64,000 nucleotides of DNA. Source: Clostridium hydrogenum (GTDB taxonomy: Bacteria; Bacillota; Clostridia; Clostridiales; Clostridiaceae). Positions 60,250 through 64,000 of this stretch are shown in pieces; the stretch's first letter is position 1, and the number at the start of each line of letters is the position of its first letter. The DNA is taken from the NCBI RefSeq assembly GCF_021432385.1, contig NZ_JAEACT010000004.1, forward strand, positions 983,501 through 1,047,500, written 5' to 3'. The position numbers and the translations under genes were made by a program. The notes beneath the pieces are model-generated. The model worked only from the letters and a program-made list of their open reading frames with translations. It made no database searches and was not told where the DNA came from.

Positions 60250-60360
60250 CTATATAGAGATAAACCATGTGAAACTTCAAAATTAATTTGTACTAAAATG
60301 CTATCTTCTAAGCATTTTAGTACAAATTGATTTTGGTAGCTGAACTGGTTTATCTATAGG
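60250..60360. repeat. Family D hairpin, copy D3, upstream of the NlpC/P60 start
   Basis: The outer arms are CTATATAGAGATAAACC and GGTTTATCTATAG. The inner stem TTTGTACTAAAATGC / GCATTTTAGTACAAA is perfect. It begins 17 bp upstream of the start codon. Confidence 0.85.
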
Positions 60361-60424
60361 AATAATTATATCACTATTTTTTAGCAAAGATAAAACTTTA
60401 GATTCTAAATTCACAAAAACATTA

Positions 60425-61672
60425 TTACAATCCTAGTAACTTTCTCCATGTCATCTTTCCGACAACTCCATCATTATCTAAACCATTTGACTTTTGAAAA
60501 TCAGCTACTGCTCGTTTAGTTCCATTTCCGAATATTCCATCAGCTCCTATGCCTAATTTCTTCTGTAGCCATTTTACAAGGTCACCTTGGGAATTTACTT
60601 TTAGCAAAGGACATGCTTGTAATGTAGCTGTATCTACAGTATTATTTACAGTTAAATGCCCATAGCCTCCATTATTTAATGCCAATTTCAATTCAGCTAT
60701 TGAGCCACTACTAACTTGGACTGGCTGATTATTAGTTGTATTACTAGTATTGCCATTATTAGATACGTTACTGCTTAGTAACTTTGACCAAGTCATCTTA
60801 CCAACCACGCCATCATTATCTAAGCCATTTGCTTTTTGAAAATTTGCCACTGCCTGCTTAGTAGCATTTCCAAAAATACCATCAGCACTTATTCCCAATT
60901 TCTTCTGTAACCACTTTACAATATCTCCCTTAGAATTTACCGTTAAAAGTGGACATGCAGCTATAGTAGTTGCATCTGCAATATTATTAATGGATATATG
61001 ACCGTATCCACCATTATTTAATGCTGTTTGTAATTCTCCTATAGAAGCATCGCCAGCTTGTCCTTGGTTACCGGGTATATTATCATTTGGTGCTTGACCA
61101 TTAATAGCTTTTTGAATATCCCCAACTAATTGATCCCATGACTTACCGTAATCATGTAAATATCCTATTGGATCTGTATGGTTTGTTTCATGAAACATTT
61201 TTGAAACCCAATCATGACTATAGATATTACTAGAATTCCATCCATACCTTTTACATATAGATGCTACTAGCTGTATTGTATTTTGATAAACCTTATTAAA
61301 TTTGTCTTGATTATTTCCGTAAGGAACGCACATTTCAACACTTAAATATTTGTGGTTCGCAGTAGGTCCAGCATGCCATGCTACTTCATTTTCTGGAACT
61401 GCTTGAATAGCTTTATTCCAATCAACGAAATAATGTGCCGAAGAAGCAACATAGGATGAATTAAAATAATCTCTATTATTCTGCGCAGTTCCACCTGGAT
61501 CATCCGTGTCATGTATTATAATTCCTATAGGCTGTAATTTTTCATGACTTCTATTATAATTTATGTACTCTTTTTGAACTGATATGGCATGTACAAAATT
61601 TGTAGGCACAAAATTAAAAGTAGCAGCAACCCCTACTACTAAAATCAAACTAAAAACTTTCTTTCTTAACAT
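60425..61672 (-). CDS. N-acetylmuramoyl-L-alanine amidase (Amidase_2) with two peptidoglycan-binding domains
   Basis: The 415-residue protein has a signal peptide and an Amidase_2 domain. The zinc site is formed by His in GIIIHDTDDPG and by the later His and Asp residues in SAHYFVDWNK, AWHAGPTAN and SHDWVSKMFHETNHTDP. Two tandem peptidoglycan-binding domains follow (QACPLLKVNSQGDLVKWLQ, LDNDGVVGKMTW), separated by an Asn/Thr-rich linker. Each repeat unit also has a GGYGH-containing segment. It is a housekeeping or sporulation cell-wall amidase; there are no phage genes nearby. Confidence 0.93.
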   Translation of the reverse strand: MLRKKVFSLILVVGVAATFNFVPTNFVHAISVQKEYINYNRSHEKLQPIGIIIHDTDDPGGTAQNNRDYFNSSYVASSAHYFVDWNKAIQAVPENEVAWHAGPTANHKYLSVEMCVPYGNNQDKFNKVYQNTIQLVASICKRYGWNSSNIYSHDWVSKMFHETNHTDPIGYLHDYGKSWDQLVGDIQKAINGQAPNDNIPGNQGQAGDASIGELQTALNNGGYGHISINNIADATTIAACPLLTVNSKGDIVKWLQKKLGISADGIFGNATKQAVANFQKANGLDNDGVVGKMTWSKLLSSNVSNNGNTSNTTNNQPVQVSSGSIAELKLALNNGGYGHLTVNNTVDTATLQACPLLKVNSQGDLVKWLQKKLGIGADGIFGNGTKRAVADFQKSNGLDNDGVVGKMTWRKLLGL

Positions 61673-61706
61673 TTATCCATCTCCGTCTAAATTTTTAAAA
61701 ATAAAT

Positions 61707-61753
61707 ATAAAAAAAGTAGTCCAACAAACTGAAAAATCAGAAGTCAGACTACT
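61707..61753 (-). terminator. Terminator of the rRNA-tRNA operon
   Basis: AGTAGTC and GACTACT, with an inner CTGA/TCAG stem, form a hairpin followed on the minus strand by TTTTTTT. It lies 10 bp after the tRNA-Cys gene. Confidence 0.85.
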
Positions 61754-61763
61754 CTTATAAACT

Positions 61764-61837
<74 letters not shown>

Positions 61838-61849
61838 ATAGATAAAAAT

Positions 61850-61966
61850 ACCCGGCAACGACCTACTCTCACACAGAGCTGCCCCTGCACTACCATCGGC
61901 GCGTTGGCTCTTAACCTTCGTGTTCGGAATGGGAACGGGTGTTACAACCAAGCAATTATCACCGGA
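61850..61966 (-). rRNA. rrf: 5S ribosomal RNA
   Basis: About 117 bases on the minus strand, with conserved segments such as CCCATTCCGAACACGAAGGT and GATGGTAGTGCAGGGG. It lies about 78 bp after 23S rRNA, with an AT-rich spacer between them. Confidence 0.97.
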
Positions 61967-62043
61967 TATGTTTTTATGATTGACTTCATCAGTCAATTTT
62001 TTTGAAAGTATTTTGTACTTTCAAAATTGCATAGTAATTTATA

Positions 62044-64000
<1,957 letters not shown>

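Noticed and set aside
60425..61672. Prophage endolysin
   Set aside because: The amidase has a signal peptide and there are no holin, tail or integrase genes nearby.

Overview
The window is ordinary low-GC chromosomal DNA of a Clostridium sensu stricto type organism. The evidence is the AT-rich base composition and codon use, frequent TTG and GTG starts behind strong AGGAGG-type ribosome sites, a Spo0A box in front of abrB, a sigma-G inhibitor gene (gin/csfB), a 4Fe-4S ferredoxin, CwlO-like NlpC/P60 hydrolases, and DUF1659, DUF2922 and DUF1836 proteins. From 37.4 to 51.7 kb the order gin - Orn/Lys/Arg decarboxylase - nucleotide kinase - yaaQ - holB - yaaT(ricT) - yabB(trmN6) - yabC(rsmI) - abrB follows the origin-proximal cluster of Bacillus subtilis. 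An rRNA operon lies on the gin side, as in Bacillus. Most genes are on the minus strand, which suggests that the origin lies beyond the right end.

Layout. 0-6 kb: a truncated membrane PAS histidine kinase, a degenerate EAL protein, a DUF1659/DUF2922 pair and a response regulator. 6.2-11 kb: a MacAB-type export operon with its histidine kinase. 11.3-12.7 kb: a MerR-receiver-FliM-like fusion with an internal ribosome site. 13.3-17.9 kb: TPR protein, AraC/GyrI regulator, amidase, YciI-like protein and flavin reductase, with a remnant of a second reductase. 18-22.3 kb: a BcrAB-like ABC exporter with its own two-component system. 22.6-23.6 kb: ornithine carbamoyltransferase behind an ArgR-like operator. 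25-27 kb: a three-gene PspA operon. 27.3-36.3 kb: a beta-glucan utilisation locus (GH1, sugar ABC importer, LacI regulator, secreted GH16 with carbohydrate-binding modules) that shares a candidate LacI operator. 37.4-51.7 kb: the Bacillus-like conserved cluster, interrupted by motAB and two NlpC/P60 genes. 51.8-61.7 kb: M20-like protein, CorA, LD-carboxypeptidase, methyltransferase, leucine-rich-repeat protein, a homocysteine methyltransferase/MTHFR fusion and two wall hydrolases. 61.7-64 kb: terminator, tRNA-Cys, 5S and the 3' two thirds of 23S rRNA, all on the minus strand.

The most unusual content is intergenic. At least five families of long imperfect palindromes fill the gaps between genes. 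Family A (nine copies, about 180-350 bp) has arms made of short tandem repeats around GTAC. Family E (two copies of about 300 bp plus derivatives) shares blocks separated by copy-specific segments. Family D (three copies) lies 17-22 bp upstream of three unrelated start codons. Family C is a hairpin of about 20 bp. Family G is a nested hairpin bounded by TGGGGCTGTCG. In several copies both arms carry the same copy-specific sequence, so the arms change together. Several copies abut or supply the stop codon of the neighbouring gene. No transposase is present, so any mobilising enzyme would act from elsewhere. These elements, the MerR-REC-FliM gene with two possible products, and the PspA operon with its cysteine-cluster protein are the best candidates for undescribed biology. 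All calls come from reading the sequence; no database search was run.
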